From Astrocystis sublimbata (lineage: Eukaryota; Ascomycota; Sordariomycetes; Xylariales; Xylariaceae): 64,000 nucleotides of DNA. Positions 37,601 to 47,404 of the stretch are shown here, piece after piece (position 1 is the first letter of the stretch; each line of letters begins with the position of its first letter). The notes beneath the pieces were generated by a model, which worked only from the letters and a program-made list of their open reading frames with translations, did not search any database and had not been told where the DNA came from. Location of the stretch: positions 124,001 to 188,000 of the forward strand of contig JAJNNY010000040.1 of NCBI GenBank assembly GCA_022453515.1, read 5' to 3'. Position numbers and translations under genes: made by a program.

Positions 37601-37779
37601 TGCACCGCGAGGCGCTTGAGATCTATAGTTCTACGTTGGGCCCGGGACACCCTGATACTGTCAGAGCTTTGGACAACTTGCTTGTGACACTTCAAAGCCA
37701 GAAGAAAGCTGCGGAGGTTACGCGACTAAGAAGTGAATGGGAAGAGCGCAGGCGGGTTGCGGATAGGGAGGGACTGTAA
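34681..37779 (+). CDS. HET / NB-ARC / TPR STAND receptor (fungal NLR), 1032 aa
   Basis: Candidate non-self-recognition or cell-death regulator. The start is ATG 34681 (MRLLECQDDG), the usual beginning of HET proteins. HET domain, about residues 26-151: PYAILSHTW, FVWVDTCCID, RWFTRGWTLQELLAP, followed by the conserved RPEDIAYCMLGLFNV and YGEG. NB-ARC: VGREPILSRLL, P-loop GLGGIGKT (337-344), Walker B LMIIDNAD, RNBS-like GSILLTTRN, then NLPLAIRQASSYM (GxP-like region). From about residue 713 come seven consecutive TPRs of 42 residues each, in strict register (AEQMHH, ASQLYR, AENLHR, AEALQR, AESMYR, AETMHR, AEGMHR starts). In the linker at 35474-35518, GTAAGTG...GACAG could be a 45-nt intron. It keeps frame (FG joined to TGPP), so the protein would be 1017 aa if it is spliced. 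Convergent with the DUF2235 gene. Confidence 0.93.
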   Translation: MRLLECQDDGSFRLTEDFIGDRAIPPYAILSHTWSQEDKDEVSYNDMQQGTASHKPSYAKIQFSGKQALRDGLRFVWVDTCCIDRPNHSELTEAINSMFNWYKNSAKCYVYLSDVVSEGDRHGHISSPPLWDWAFRNSRWFTRGWTLQELLAPSSVEFFTSDQQCLGDRTSLAPKIHEITGIPLGALNGASYLDFSVDERLEWCRGRMTRRPEDIAYCMLGLFNVHMSLIYGEGKDNAFRRLQEEVNWRQRISNGPSKPSHPAFGKCMLQIPLYDKLVTGTGPPLIASYEAPSRALWTVPFGRNKNFVGREPILSRLLDVVSPDADVDDCQRTVLEGLGGIGKTHIALELAHRLREHQPKCSVFWVPAVDAASFENGYRQIATKCQLTEESREEEDGPECVMSLVKDALSQEKWGPWLMIIDNADNTDLVLGVSGLAHHLPFSRKGSILLTTRNHEVTTGLDVPLELIFPVDGLDDNDAAALLGTKLLPRQTKDPTSVQELLALLANLPLAIRQASSYMATTGMTVTKYLAHCQSSPRSFIKLLSKDFEDRYRYKATRNPVATTWLMSFNLLMKEKPLAAKYLRFMCLLSAQEIPMYLLPIAEDELDAEEAIGALKGHAFIDERMDSALFSMHRLVRLATQNWIKTEGDWDACVDEVTNRLIETCPSSQHISSAIWSDYLPHALAALELQGGTRNSTSLLSLTCGVAEGNEIIGKYAMAEQMHHKTLAMRLDTLGEAHPDTLANSNALARTFMKNGKLQDASQLYRKTLTVAKQSLSPMHSITLHTLNEFAVVLQRQGEYKEAENLHRATFSHLTVTLGANHPSTLDSKRNIAYTLRKQGRYREAEALQREVLASTEAVFGTHHPETMQNLNNLASTLLSQGHAEEAESMYRSVMLALVDELGDAHPMTLKSKSNLARTLTSLGKYSQAETMHREALEAMTLVLGTQHPHTLQGMSKLGVSLWRQEKFAEAEGMHREALEIYSSTLGPGHPDTVRALDNLLVTLQSQKKAAEVTRLRSEWEERRRVADREGL

Positions 37780-37992
37780 TCGAACACAGATTATCATTAC
37801 ATGCGTTGTAGCGTTGGACTGCATCACAATATACAGTATTCCAGAAAATTAAATAGCATGAAACCCGACCGAGACCTGCTCTTTATACTCCTTCGCAATA
37901 TATTATTTCGTCCAGCACTTGGAACAAAATTACCCACGAACGCCCGATCCAATAACTACCCTTTTCCTGCCTGTATGATAATCTGAACAAAG

Positions 37993-39900
37993 CTACCCAC
38001 AAAGTTCTAAGTTGATATCCAGGCCAGCTCCTGCGCAACAGAACTCGCTAGAGACCACACTTGACGGCAACCCCAAGAGGGAAGCTTCCAATGATCCGAT
38101 AGGTGCCTCTTGAATTATGTCCGCCATGATTCCTTCGCGGCTGCTCCTCGATGACGAGTTCCTCGGGGAAGAAGTGTTCCTAAAGTCATTGTCGATCAGA
38201 CTGAAGTTGGTGATGGCCTCACTCGAGCTCTCGCTTGTGGTACTGCTTGGCTTCTGACAATAGAAAGTGCCGGCTAGGTGGGGTGACCTCCTCCTTCGCC
38301 ATTTCAATTTTTCGCCTGGTCTCAGCTCCCAATGATGCCGTCCAATTGTGGGAAGAACCATTGTATATCCGGGTACAGCATTGTTATCGTCGATACAGAT
38401 GCGCAGTCTCGCGCCGACATGTATCAGGGATTGAGTTGTGTTATATGTCAATGGACAGGGGTCGCTCTTGTCGTCTTGAGATTGACCACTGCTCGTATGT
38501 TCACTGTAGTCAATGAAGCCAGGCTGGCGCAATTGAGTCCCCATCACAGCAAGACGGAGTTTACTGGTGCCGGCAATGCTACCTCGGCACCAACTGGGCA
38601 AATTCGCACTTGCAGATGGATTATCCACATTCTGCGCTTGCGCGCGATAGCTTGGAAAGCGAGCTGCCAACTTGGCCTCATCAAATCTGAGGTGTAAGTG
38701 CGATTGGAGCTGCTGAATCATCCAGGCGAGAGGAGCATGCACAAGTCCATCTTGCTCGTCTATCCAGCCCATGGCGCTATGGGTGCCCGAAAAGTAGACT
38801 TGATGGACATTGCGGCCGCGCATCAAGGTGGGACTGAAAGGCTCGCGCTTTTCGTGAAGGGAGACACAATGAAAGGCGAAGCGGACATCTACATTTCGAT
38901 TAGCATGACTTTCGTTCTGCTGGAGGTATTCGGGGTTAAAGAGTGCTTACTTTGGGCGACGTCGCTAATGATGTCTGGCTTGCGTCGTCTCAATCGACGA
39001 AGGACAACGAGTGGTTTTGCTAACCCGAATAAGGGTACACCTAGTGAACCCACAGTGTCGAAACAACACAGAGCATCAATTTGAACGTCTGGCCAATCTA
39101 TTATATGGTGTCAGTACCAGAGGATGCAATGTTGAACGTGTCTTCAATACGCACGCTCCTTATCCCTGCATAGATGCGCGGCAAGGTCTTTGTCGAATAT
39201 CGAGTTGTTGTCGCAGGCTTTATACAGGAGATTGAAGTGTTTCTCATTGCCATTCTTGGGCAGTCCAATTATTTCAATGAGTTTTGCTAGGTAGCGCGCA
39301 GCCCAGGCACCTTGGCACAGTATGATCAGAGCTGTGACTGTAAGTGGGATGTGGTGGAAGCTCACCTCGGGAATAGCCACAAAGGGTGATTCTATCACCT
39401 GCTCCGTAGTGCTTTGAGAGAGTGCCTAGCTTTGTGTGAGCATGGACTGATTTTATCTTAGATAGTGGAGGAACCTCTTACTATAAGCAGTAATGACATT
39501 ATGGAGGGTTCCCAAGCCACTAAGCCCTACGCCATTTCTTTAAAGTTAGATCATACGTCAACAGATTCAACTGACAATAGTGCAAATAGAGCTGTGACAA
39601 ACTACCTCCAAGAAATCGATTGATAATGTTAATGTCGGTCCCCACTCCATTGATAGATATCTCGAAGACGTTTTCGTGTTGAGAAATGAGGCCAACAAAC
39701 TCAGAGACTACGGTTGGTTGGGATACCAAAACGCCCCCAGCCCATGTACCTAAATGGAGCATTAGTGGCCGATCATGGTAAGAATCTGGAACTGTTATCA
39801 TACCATGGAACGAAACAACGTGTAACCGTGATTGACGTGTTGTCGAGTCTTCTGCGTTCGGAACTACTCCGATAGGGTGAATGCCACCCATTCTGTGCAT
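37993..39900 (-). CDS. DUF2235 alpha/beta-hydrolase (Tle1-like phospholipase fold), 514 aa
   Basis: Predicted cytosolic serine hydrolase; substrate unknown, and related bacterial Tle1 proteins are phospholipases. Seven exons: 39900-39804, 39749-39606, 39526-39482, 39425-39366, 39310-39155, 39097-38951, 38888-37993; six introns of 54-79 nt, all GT-AG with matching phase. Family marks in order: FHGTWAGG (usual DGTW, with D changed to H), GVGTDINIINRFLGG, AYSTLSKHYGAGDRI, nucleophile elbow GYSRGAWAARYL (Ser114, split by an intron after R115), CCFDTVGSLGVP (Asp181), and VYFSGTHSAMGW (His253), then LAWMIQQL. The full Ser-Asp-His triad is present. The C-terminal 200 residues are Ser-rich and not recognised. 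A naive reading suggests a pseudogene, but splicing restores the whole domain. It faces the HET receptor tail-to-tail, 213 bp apart. Confidence 0.88.
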
Positions 39901-40310
39901 TGACTTAAGTAGTGGGTGAGAGGAGGGATGTACCGAAGCGAGGTCGGTGGATTAGGTCCCGGAGGAGATGGGGCGGCGAAGGTATTGTTAGACCAGACCT
40001 CGTCTGATTGAGTTGAAAGGTAGGATGTGCTCGCCTAGCCTGCCATGCGCAGAGGGAACAATCGTCGGCGGCAATGATGTGAACAGACCTTGACGAGTTT
40101 CACAGGGAAGCCCGCGTTGCTCTTATGTATTCTGTCAGTCAACCAACGCACAGCAGTTCCCGTTTTAAGGGACGCCTGAGAATTACTCCGTCGGTTGGTC
40201 GCGTTGGTCGATCACGATCTACGTCACCGCAGACCCTTGCATCTCTTGGTTAGCCGACGAGGTCTAGACCTCAAGACTTACAATTCAGATCCACGCCACG
40301 GCGTCACTGT

Positions 40311-40537
40311 CCCTTTGGGGGCTATTTCACCTCCGTGGCCGTGAGAGTGGATTTCGTAACAAAACAGGGATACTTTACGTGAACTACCTATAGTATTATA
40401 CCTTATAATGGTATTTTTTTCAATATTGTTTTTTTATCATCGTTAGATATATCTATATCGCAATATTATCTTTGACTTTCTCCGATAAGTATTAACCCAG
40501 TTAAAAGTATCACGGAGGTGAAATAGCACCTAAAGGG
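40311..40537. mobile_element. MITE-like element with 27-bp terminal inverted repeats
   Basis: 40311-40337 and 40511-40537 are inverted copies matching at 25 of 27 positions (core GCTATTTCACCTCCGTG identical; mismatches at the 7th and 10th bases). They enclose a markedly AT-rich core of about 170 bp (TTTTTTTCAATATTG, ATATATCTATATCGCAATATT). No coding capacity, and no clear target-site duplication. An 11-bp direct repeat, AGGGATACTTT, is at 40366-40376 and at 40534-40544, overlapping the right end. Compatible with a non-autonomous DNA transposon or its remnant, possibly altered by RIP. Confidence 0.55.
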
Positions 40538-40633
40538 ATACTTTGTATGTGTGGCGTATGTATGGCGCCGAAGTACTCTTTGGGCTAATAGTACATCTCG
40601 ACCCCCTGATATTATCAGGTGAGCAGGAGAGGA

Positions 40634-40653
40634 GGGGGGGGGGGGGGGGGGGG
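40634..40653. repeat. Poly-G tract (20 G)
   Basis: Uninterrupted run of 20 G after GGAGAGGA in intergenic DNA. Its exact length could be a sequencing or assembly artefact. Confidence 0.85.
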
Positions 40654-42227
40654 TAACCTTAGCTTGTCTGATCACTCGTCCGGACCTGGAGTGGCAGAGT
40701 CCAGTAGTGTCCAGGACACGCTCCCTTATTTTTTAACTCTGCCTCGGCTACTGAGTTGGTTGTGGAACCCGTCGATAGTATCCAACATCTTCCAAGTCGC
40801 CTTACAGCATTTTTGATCACTAATGGTACAGAAAGAAACCCGTCGGATTTTTTTTTTTTACCCATCTCAATTGGCATTACACACCAAGGTACTATATCAA
40901 ATATGACACAGCTTGGCATCGTGTCCAACCTACTTCTATTGTTTGTCGACATTAGCACTTCAGCCCGGCGAGGCTCGCCGGTCAGGCACGCACTCTGACG
41001 AAGAGACGACCCTGACCTGTCTGTCTACTACGGTAGGTGGCGAGCCCATAATACAAAAAGTTGAGAGACTTTCAAAAAGTACCCATTATGCGGTTTAGAA
41101 ACATGATGGCCCTACTTTGCGATCGACCACCTAATTCTTACACCACATGGGCAGTCTACCTCCTTGTATCATGAGCTGGCATGGTAAGCACACCCCCGCA
41201 GATAGGGCAAGGTCGCCTGTTCTCACCGTAGGCAGGTCAGAAAAGTTGTGCCTGGGGGTGATTTTCTTGGCAACGCTTCTGGAAGGGAGGCTGCCATAGT
41301 TCCTATGTACTGCTGGAAGTCGAGTAGATGAATTCATTTATTGCACAAGGAGATAAAGTCTCCTAATTATGTTACCTTACTCTAAGTAACCCAGCTACTA
41401 GTATACATGATTACCCTTTATACTTCACATCCGGTGTGGTTCACGCGGATGTAACACGGTGTATAGGCGCTAGGCGGAGGCCTGATTAGAAAGTATAGCT
41501 TTCTTTCTAATGTCACACCTCCCGCTTTCCTCCCATTCACGCCTCGGACAGCCACAACGAACAGCCCCAACGAACAGATTTGCCACCCCTAGCCCTCTGT
41601 GATTCTAGACCCTTCTAGCCCTTGCGTTTCTCCCGGAGATCGAAGCCTTCAATTGAGAGCCTACGGGATAATTAAGTGCCTTGCAGATGTGGTCAGTCTT
41701 TAACAGCGAAGCTTTCCGTTTTAGTGATGACATGACGTCACTTCCAAATCTTTTACTTTAACCTCATCTCATCGTTCTCACGACTCATATTCAACTAGCT
41801 ACATGGCTACTTATCTGTCGAACCCAGCTTTACGGCATAGGAGACAGCGCTGACAACACATCGACTCAACAGGCCCAACGCCAAAAGACTGAAGATCTTC
41901 ATCACCAGTCACTTTGCATACCTGTTCAGACTCAAGCCTTACGAGCTTTGTATGCGCAACACGAAATATCTTCACAGCCAGTGAAAAGCCTCATTTTCAG
42001 CAATGCCAGCGCAGAAGCAACGCACTACCAAGCGCATGCCCCGCGAGACCCAGACAGGTATATATTTCTAGGCACGTAGGTAGTCTATTCGACCAATTCA
42101 AAACCAAACCAAAACAAACCCCAACCCCAACCCCACCCCAAAACCCAACTCACAAACGCCGATTATTTCCATACCTTGGGAAGGTAATCATATATCTAAA
42201 ACAACGCCGCAACCCAGCATGTATTAG

Positions 42228-43790
42228 CTAGCATTCGTCATTCGCGGCGGCAGGCCCGTCGGTAGTGACATCAGTAAGATTGCTCACCGACGACCAGCCG
42301 CTTCCATCCGACTCGGACCCCGAGTCCGAGTCCTCGGCTGCCTCCGAACTTGCTCCTGATCTCGAACCGGAACCTGAACCTGAATTCGAACCTCCAACAC
42401 TAACATCAACCGCCGTGACGTTACGCATTTTCAAAACCTCAACACCGCCGGCACCTCCTCCACCACCACCACCATCATCATCATCACCCCCATCCTCATC
42501 ATCATCAAAGTCATAAAGATGATCAATCGAATCCCCCGTCGTGGCCCAATCCCTCTCCATCTCAATACTCGACCGCGCATCCCACCAACTCTCCTCTTCC
42601 CGTCTCTCCTTCTCATCTCTACCATCCTCATCTCTCTCCTCCTCATCCCAATCATCGTAATCTTCATCTTCATCATACTCGTCATCCTCGTCATCATCAT
42701 CATCATCATCATCCAGCAAAAAACTCGTCTGCAACGGACTCTTAAGCGGATTCTCCACCCCCATCTCCCCTCCCAACCCCAACCCCAACCCCAAATCCCC
42801 ATCCAGCCCAAGCCCCTCCCCAAGCCCATACGGAAACCTCTCACCAGCCGGCACAGGCAAGCCGAGCGCATCGACAAACGCAACCTCATCATCGTCGGGA
42901 CTCTTCAACACATTGCCCGCAGGACTAATCCCCGGACTCGGGGGTCCTCTTTCTTCCATCCCCACCTCCATCCTCTCCTTTTCTTTTTGCTCCACCTCAT
43001 CATCAAACATCCTCTTCCTCAACATCTCATTCGCGATCTGAAACCTTCTATGCCCACACTCGCTCGGCGAATCGCAATCCACAAAGCAATCATGCCGTCG
43101 CTCCAGAAACGCCGCATCACGCACGGAAGAATCGCAGCGTCCCGTGCTTTCGTAACCGAGGACTTTCCGCTTCCATGACCCCCATTGCACCCATCCTACG
43201 TAGTCGAATTCGGCGCCGCAGAGGGAGGCGCCGCGGCGCCGCTTTTTGCCTCTTGATGGAGAGGGGGGTGTGCTGGAGTTCGAATTCGATTGAGTAGAAG
43301 ATGAGGAGGAGTGGGTGTTTGAGGCGGAGTTCGTGGATGAAGAGGAGTTGTGGGCGGTGTGAGCAGAAGCCGAAACAACACAATACGTATGCGAGCAATC
43401 GAGACACCGCCGCGTGCACCCGAGCCGGTAGATGCTGCGGCAGTGGTGGCATTGCCAGACCCAGGCGCGCGGCGTGCGCGGCGGCGGCGGCATGATGGGG
43501 GCTTCTTCGGGACTGCTCGGCAGGAAGCTGCGCAGGTGCAGACGGGCTGGAGGGGATGAGGGTGAGGGGGAGGGGTGGCTTCCTCCTATTACTCCTCCTC
43601 CCCCGACGGCTCCGCCGACTGGCCCTCCGACTATGGGGAACCGAGGCGACATGCTTGCTGGTGGCGGGGTTGGCGGGAGTTGCGGGAGTTTCGGGTTCGA
43701 GATTGAGGTGGTGGTGGATGATGAAGAGGTGGAAGAGTTCTTCGAGGAGGAGAAGAGGGAGAGTTTCGGGAGGTGTAGACGGGATGGCAT
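42228..43790 (-). CDS. Acidic fungal protein with a cysteine cluster, unknown function, 520 aa
   Basis: Single exon from the ATG at 43790. A Ser/Pro/Gly-rich basic N-terminus leads to WVWQCHHC...GC..RCLDC...YC (C114, C117, C125, C129, C132, C137), which looks like a zinc ribbon or small zinc knuckle. The part judged conserved continues after a Ser/Asn-rich linker (CGAEFDYVGWVQWGSWKRKV, then HDCFVDCDSPSECGHRRFQIANEML). The C-terminal half is extremely acidic, with uninterrupted Asp runs and Gly repeats, so likely disordered. No catalytic motif, signal peptide or membrane helix. The Cys segment with W/G-rich flanks argues for a real gene, although the acidic repeats alone would not. The long open frame on the opposite strand (42519-43178) is its shadow. 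Confidence 0.78.
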   Translation of the reverse strand: MPSRLHLPKLSLFSSSKNSSTSSSSTTTSISNPKLPQLPPTPPPASMSPRFPIVGGPVGGAVGGGGVIGGSHPSPSPSSPPARLHLRSFLPSSPEEAPIMPPPPRTPRAWVWQCHHCRSIYRLGCTRRCLDCSHTYCVVSASAHTAHNSSSSTNSASNTHSSSSSTQSNSNSSTPPSPSRGKKRRRGASLCGAEFDYVGWVQWGSWKRKVLGYESTGRCDSSVRDAAFLERRHDCFVDCDSPSECGHRRFQIANEMLRKRMFDDEVEQKEKERMEVGMEERGPPSPGISPAGNVLKSPDDDEVAFVDALGLPVPAGERFPYGLGEGLGLDGDLGLGLGLGGEMGVENPLKSPLQTSFLLDDDDDDDDEDDEYDEDEDYDDWDEEERDEDGRDEKERREEESWWDARSSIEMERDWATTGDSIDHLYDFDDDEDGGDDDDGGGGGGGAGGVEVLKMRNVTAVDVSVGGSNSGSGSGSRSGASSEAAEDSDSGSESDGSGWSSVSNLTDVTTDGPAAANDEC

Positions 43791-46425
43791 CGTGATGATG
43801 TTTGGTGTTGGTGGTGGTGACGGCTTCAGATGGAGTCGTTGGTGTGAGTCCGCTCCGATCGATGCCCTGCTGACTGACGGGATCTAGGAACGGGACACGA
43901 AGTCCGGCTCTGAGCCTCGCTGATCTGCTCGACGACAGACGATGTATGGACCAATGTCTGTGTGTGCGCGTGGCAAACTTCGCTCCTCGATGATAGCGTG
44001 TGGCGTGTGTGTATGGCCGGTATCGTGGACCGGACTGGCTCAGTACAACTGGCTAGTATGACCTTTGGTTGGTAGGTAGGTGTGGGTATGAGTAAGTCAC
44101 GAAAGCACAACCAGTGTGCTTGCTTGCTTGTCTTACTTGTTTGTTCAAAGCGATTCGTGATAAGTCGATCTAATCTAGCTTGATGACTTTCTTCGATTAA
44201 TCTTCTTGTCTGAAATATGACTCTCAAGTATGTTATTATCCTCCTCTGCAGTCATTCAACAGCACACAAACGAAATAGCGCGAACAATCGAACCAAAAAA
44301 ACAACGGGAAGGAAGTAGAAAGACAAGAACGGGGAAGGGAAACGCAAGATGCCCAAAGACGAGCCCTTGGGCCCTTTTTACACACTCGGGAGACAGAACA
44401 AAACAGTATTATGATGGCCCCGGGGCCTGGACTTGTTCGACACGGTTACATGCATATCACTCGGTTTGTCGATGCTTCATGACGGTTACAGATGGAAGAG
44501 GCTATACCGGGACACCACGTGGGCTGGAGATGAAGAAGAAAGAAGAGTCGCCGCGGCGAGGTGGCGAAAATGACAGGCTCCCAGCATTGTTATGCCTGTC
44601 CTTTTGTCGTTGTCGTCGTCGTTTGCTTCGTCTTTCGTCCCGCGCCCCGGTTATGAAAGGAAAAAGGCAAGCCCTCTTCTTTCTGCACCCTGGGCGAACG
44701 TGCCCATTTGCCAGACAGACCCTGGCAGTTCCAGCAATACGGGCAACACTTTGCGAAAGAAGGGAAGAATGTGGTTGGTTCTCTCTCTATTTGCTATTCG
44801 TAATTTCGAGGACAAGAGGACACGAGACTGATCCTCGTCTGGACAATAAAGAAAGACGGGATGGGACATGGGGCTCTGACCTCTCTCGTGTCTTTTGGTC
44901 GTATGAACCGACCCAGCGGAGCGAAACTCGAGACTCGAGGCCGGGGTTGAATCTGGGAATAAAGGCGCCAGGCAGCAAAACAAGACTGGGCAAAACAAAA
45001 ACAAAACGAGCAGGGAAGACAGACAAAGCTGGGCTGCTATTGTGTGGGAAAGTCCCTCGCCCACCTGCCTCTGCTGTACTCTTCTTCATATTAAGGATCA
45101 CATCAAGGTCACGAGGGGGGATGGCGTGCGCGATGAGGTGGGCTTGCCGAGACCGAGATCTGGTTGGGAAGAAGGTTACTCCTGATGGAGTAGCTAACTC
45201 GTTGACTGACTGACTGAGTGTAGGAAATGACAGATCTTGGGGCAGAAGGAGCGTACAGTATCTTCTACCTACCCACAGACTGAAAACGCGGTGATGGTTA
45301 GTTTTAATCCATGACCAACCTAGTTGTTGGGTATCTAACCAACCCAGTAAGTAAGTAAGTTGCTATGAAGTTCTGGCGAGCGAGGTTGGGCTTGAACATT
45401 GACATTGACCCTTTACACGGGAACAATGAAGAATCATATCGTCAATGGCCGCACCAGATATGTAGATACAGACGACACAGCCTTTTAGCTGCCTAACTCA
45501 CCTTCCCTACCTACCTTAAAATAAGCATGACCACAAGTTCATACTTCGGGGTGTCCGTCCGTCTGCAAATTCGTATCATACCCATTGCTAATAGGCAGGC
45601 ACATCGCCGACCTCCGCAGTCAACTCCCTCCCTACCTATTTCAACAACAAAGCAAAGCATACAAACAATACCGATTCACACGAGTTTATTCATTCATTGC
45701 CTTTGAGCCCCATATATATGGCTTTATATCCCATATCAGCCGACCCAGGGCGCGTGAAAGAAAGAAGAGAGAGAAAAAGAAAAGTGACAATCGGACGCGA
45801 TAATTGGACGTGACGCAGTCGGATTCTACCTATGTGAGTGAGTCAGAGGTCAGTAAGTTGTAAATGGGCAGTTTCCTCAGAACACAACACCACAATTAAG
45901 GTAAGTAGACTCCAAATTCTAGCGCGACGCAACAGTCAATTTGGGAAGTGAACGTGTATTGTGTTATGATGTTTTACATATAAGCCCGTAGTAGACCATA
46001 TTCAGATGAAGCGAGGAGTTCCTTGTCAGCCTCATTCGTCCCACTAGCTTTGATGATGGTGTCTGGACTTGGAAGTTACCACGCACACTCCCATCGTTGT
46101 GTTTGCATTCCCGATAACGTCTCTTTACACCGAAAGTTGCTTCCTGCTTTTGTGACATGACTGACTCTTGCGCCCGTTGGTTTCGTAGAAGTGGTCGATA
46201 GGAAAAAAACAGCAAAACACTCGTCCACGCGCTCGTTGCCACGGAACTCCCAGCCCAGTAATCCAGCTCACACCCCAGATCTCCTCGTCCCAAATCCATC
46301 GCGACCACAACCAGACACTGCAGATAAGCTTATTCGGTTCATTAAGCCAATACCCGTATGATACGACAAAGGGATGCATTATTTAAGCGACAACTCCTAA
46401 CGACAAACAACAATCGACCGGAATC
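43791..46425. other. Intergenic region with one unexplained long open frame
   Basis: 2.6 kb between the acidic-protein start and the H2A.Z stop. The plus-strand frame 44230-45213 is open for 327 codons from an ATG, but its product is Arg/Ser/Lys-rich without domains, and several frames here are low in stops. It may be the long 5' UTR or promoter of the minus-strand gene. Otherwise nothing is recognised. Confidence 0.4.
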
Positions 46426-47404
46426 TCAAGATTCGAGGGCCTTGCTCTTCTTCTTCTGTTCGACCTTCAACAACAGAGCACGGTTGATGTGGGGCAAGAC
46501 ACCACCGAAGGCAATGGTGGCACGGATCAGCGTGTCGAGCTCTTCGTCACCACGAATGGCGAGCTGCAGATGGCGGGGCGTAATACGCTTCACCTTGAGA
46601 TCTTTGGCGGCATTCTATTGACGCGTTAGTTTTGTGTGAAGTTACGACACTAGATGGAATGGCACGTGGTTGGGAGCGATCAAAACATGATTGAACATGT
46701 CGCAAATCATATGCAGCACAGTAGGCCAAGGAAGGGGCTGGGATGACTCACGCCCGCGAGCTCCAGGACTTCGGCGGTCAAATATTCGAGTACAGCAGTA
46801 ACGTAGACAGCAGCCTTAGCACCCACGCGCATCTTGCCCTGGGTGTTCTGCTTCAAGAAACGCTTGACACGACCGCAAGGGAACTAAAAGCCGACGCATT
46901 AGTATTCGATCAGGTTATTCCTCGGAAAACAGTGATGTGCATGAATAGATCGATGTGTTGATGTTCGTATCGGGGTAGTGCGACGTTGATATGCGCGCTA
47001 GAGCCGCGATGATGGTAGGCTCGGGAACAGTGGTCACACGAAGCCTCAGGCGTTCATCAAGCAGCAACGCGTCGGGCTGGCGGACGAGCAGGCAGTATTA
47101 TCGAAGGTGACGCGGGGCGGTGCTGGAGAATGCAATGATGTTGGTTTCGTTGACGATGGAGCTTTGGGTTTGCGGTGCACGCGCGCGCATCGATTGCATA
47201 AGGCGGGCGAGGGGTCCAGGACATGGCAATCGGCGACGACAAGTTGCGACAGGGATGCATGGTTAACAGCACAAGAATGAAAGGGCATCTTACCTGAAGA
47301 CCAGCACGTGCAGAGTGGCTCTGCTGCTTCTTGGGGCCCTCAGCACCAGAGGTCTTGCCGCCCGAGCTCTTTCCACCAGACGATTTGCCTTTTCCGCCGG
47401 CCAT
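46426..47404 (-). CDS. HTZ1: Histone variant H2A.Z, 143 aa
   Basis: Nucleosome component placed by SWR1-type remodellers at promoters and other regulatory sites. Three exons: 47404-47294, 46883-46752, 46614-46426. The product begins [20 protein letters not shown] (acetylatable lysines), then [20 protein letters not shown] (histone-fold start), [28 protein letters not shown] (alpha-2), [30 protein letters not shown] and GGVLPHIN. H2A.Z-specific marks rather than canonical H2A: LQFPCGR (H2A usually has LQFPVGR), [25 protein letters not shown], and an extended tail ending KKKSKALES. The first intron (46884-47293) is 410 nt and the second 137 nt, both longer than most introns in this window; splice signals are normal (GTAAGA...TTTTAG). 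Confidence 0.97.

Larger units (their letters stand above)
39901..42227. other. Repeat-bearing intergenic region
   Basis: 2.3 kb without a gene. It holds the MITE-like element, a 20-G tract, a 20-bp sequence shared with 51.7 kb, and a 9-bp perfect hairpin (ATTAGAAAG at 41485-41493, CTTTCTAAT at 41503-41511). Confidence 0.65.

Noticed and set aside
37993..39900. DUF2235 gene as a decayed pseudogene lacking the GxSxG serine
   Set aside because: Reading the frames without splicing loses the motif and meets stops, but six short GT-AG introns with consistent phase restore every family motif and the full triad.
42519..43178. 219-codon plus-strand frame, apparently multi-pass hydrophobic
   Set aside because: It is the reverse complement of the Asp/Glu-rich coding stretch; acidic codons read as Ile/Leu/Phe on the opposite strand.
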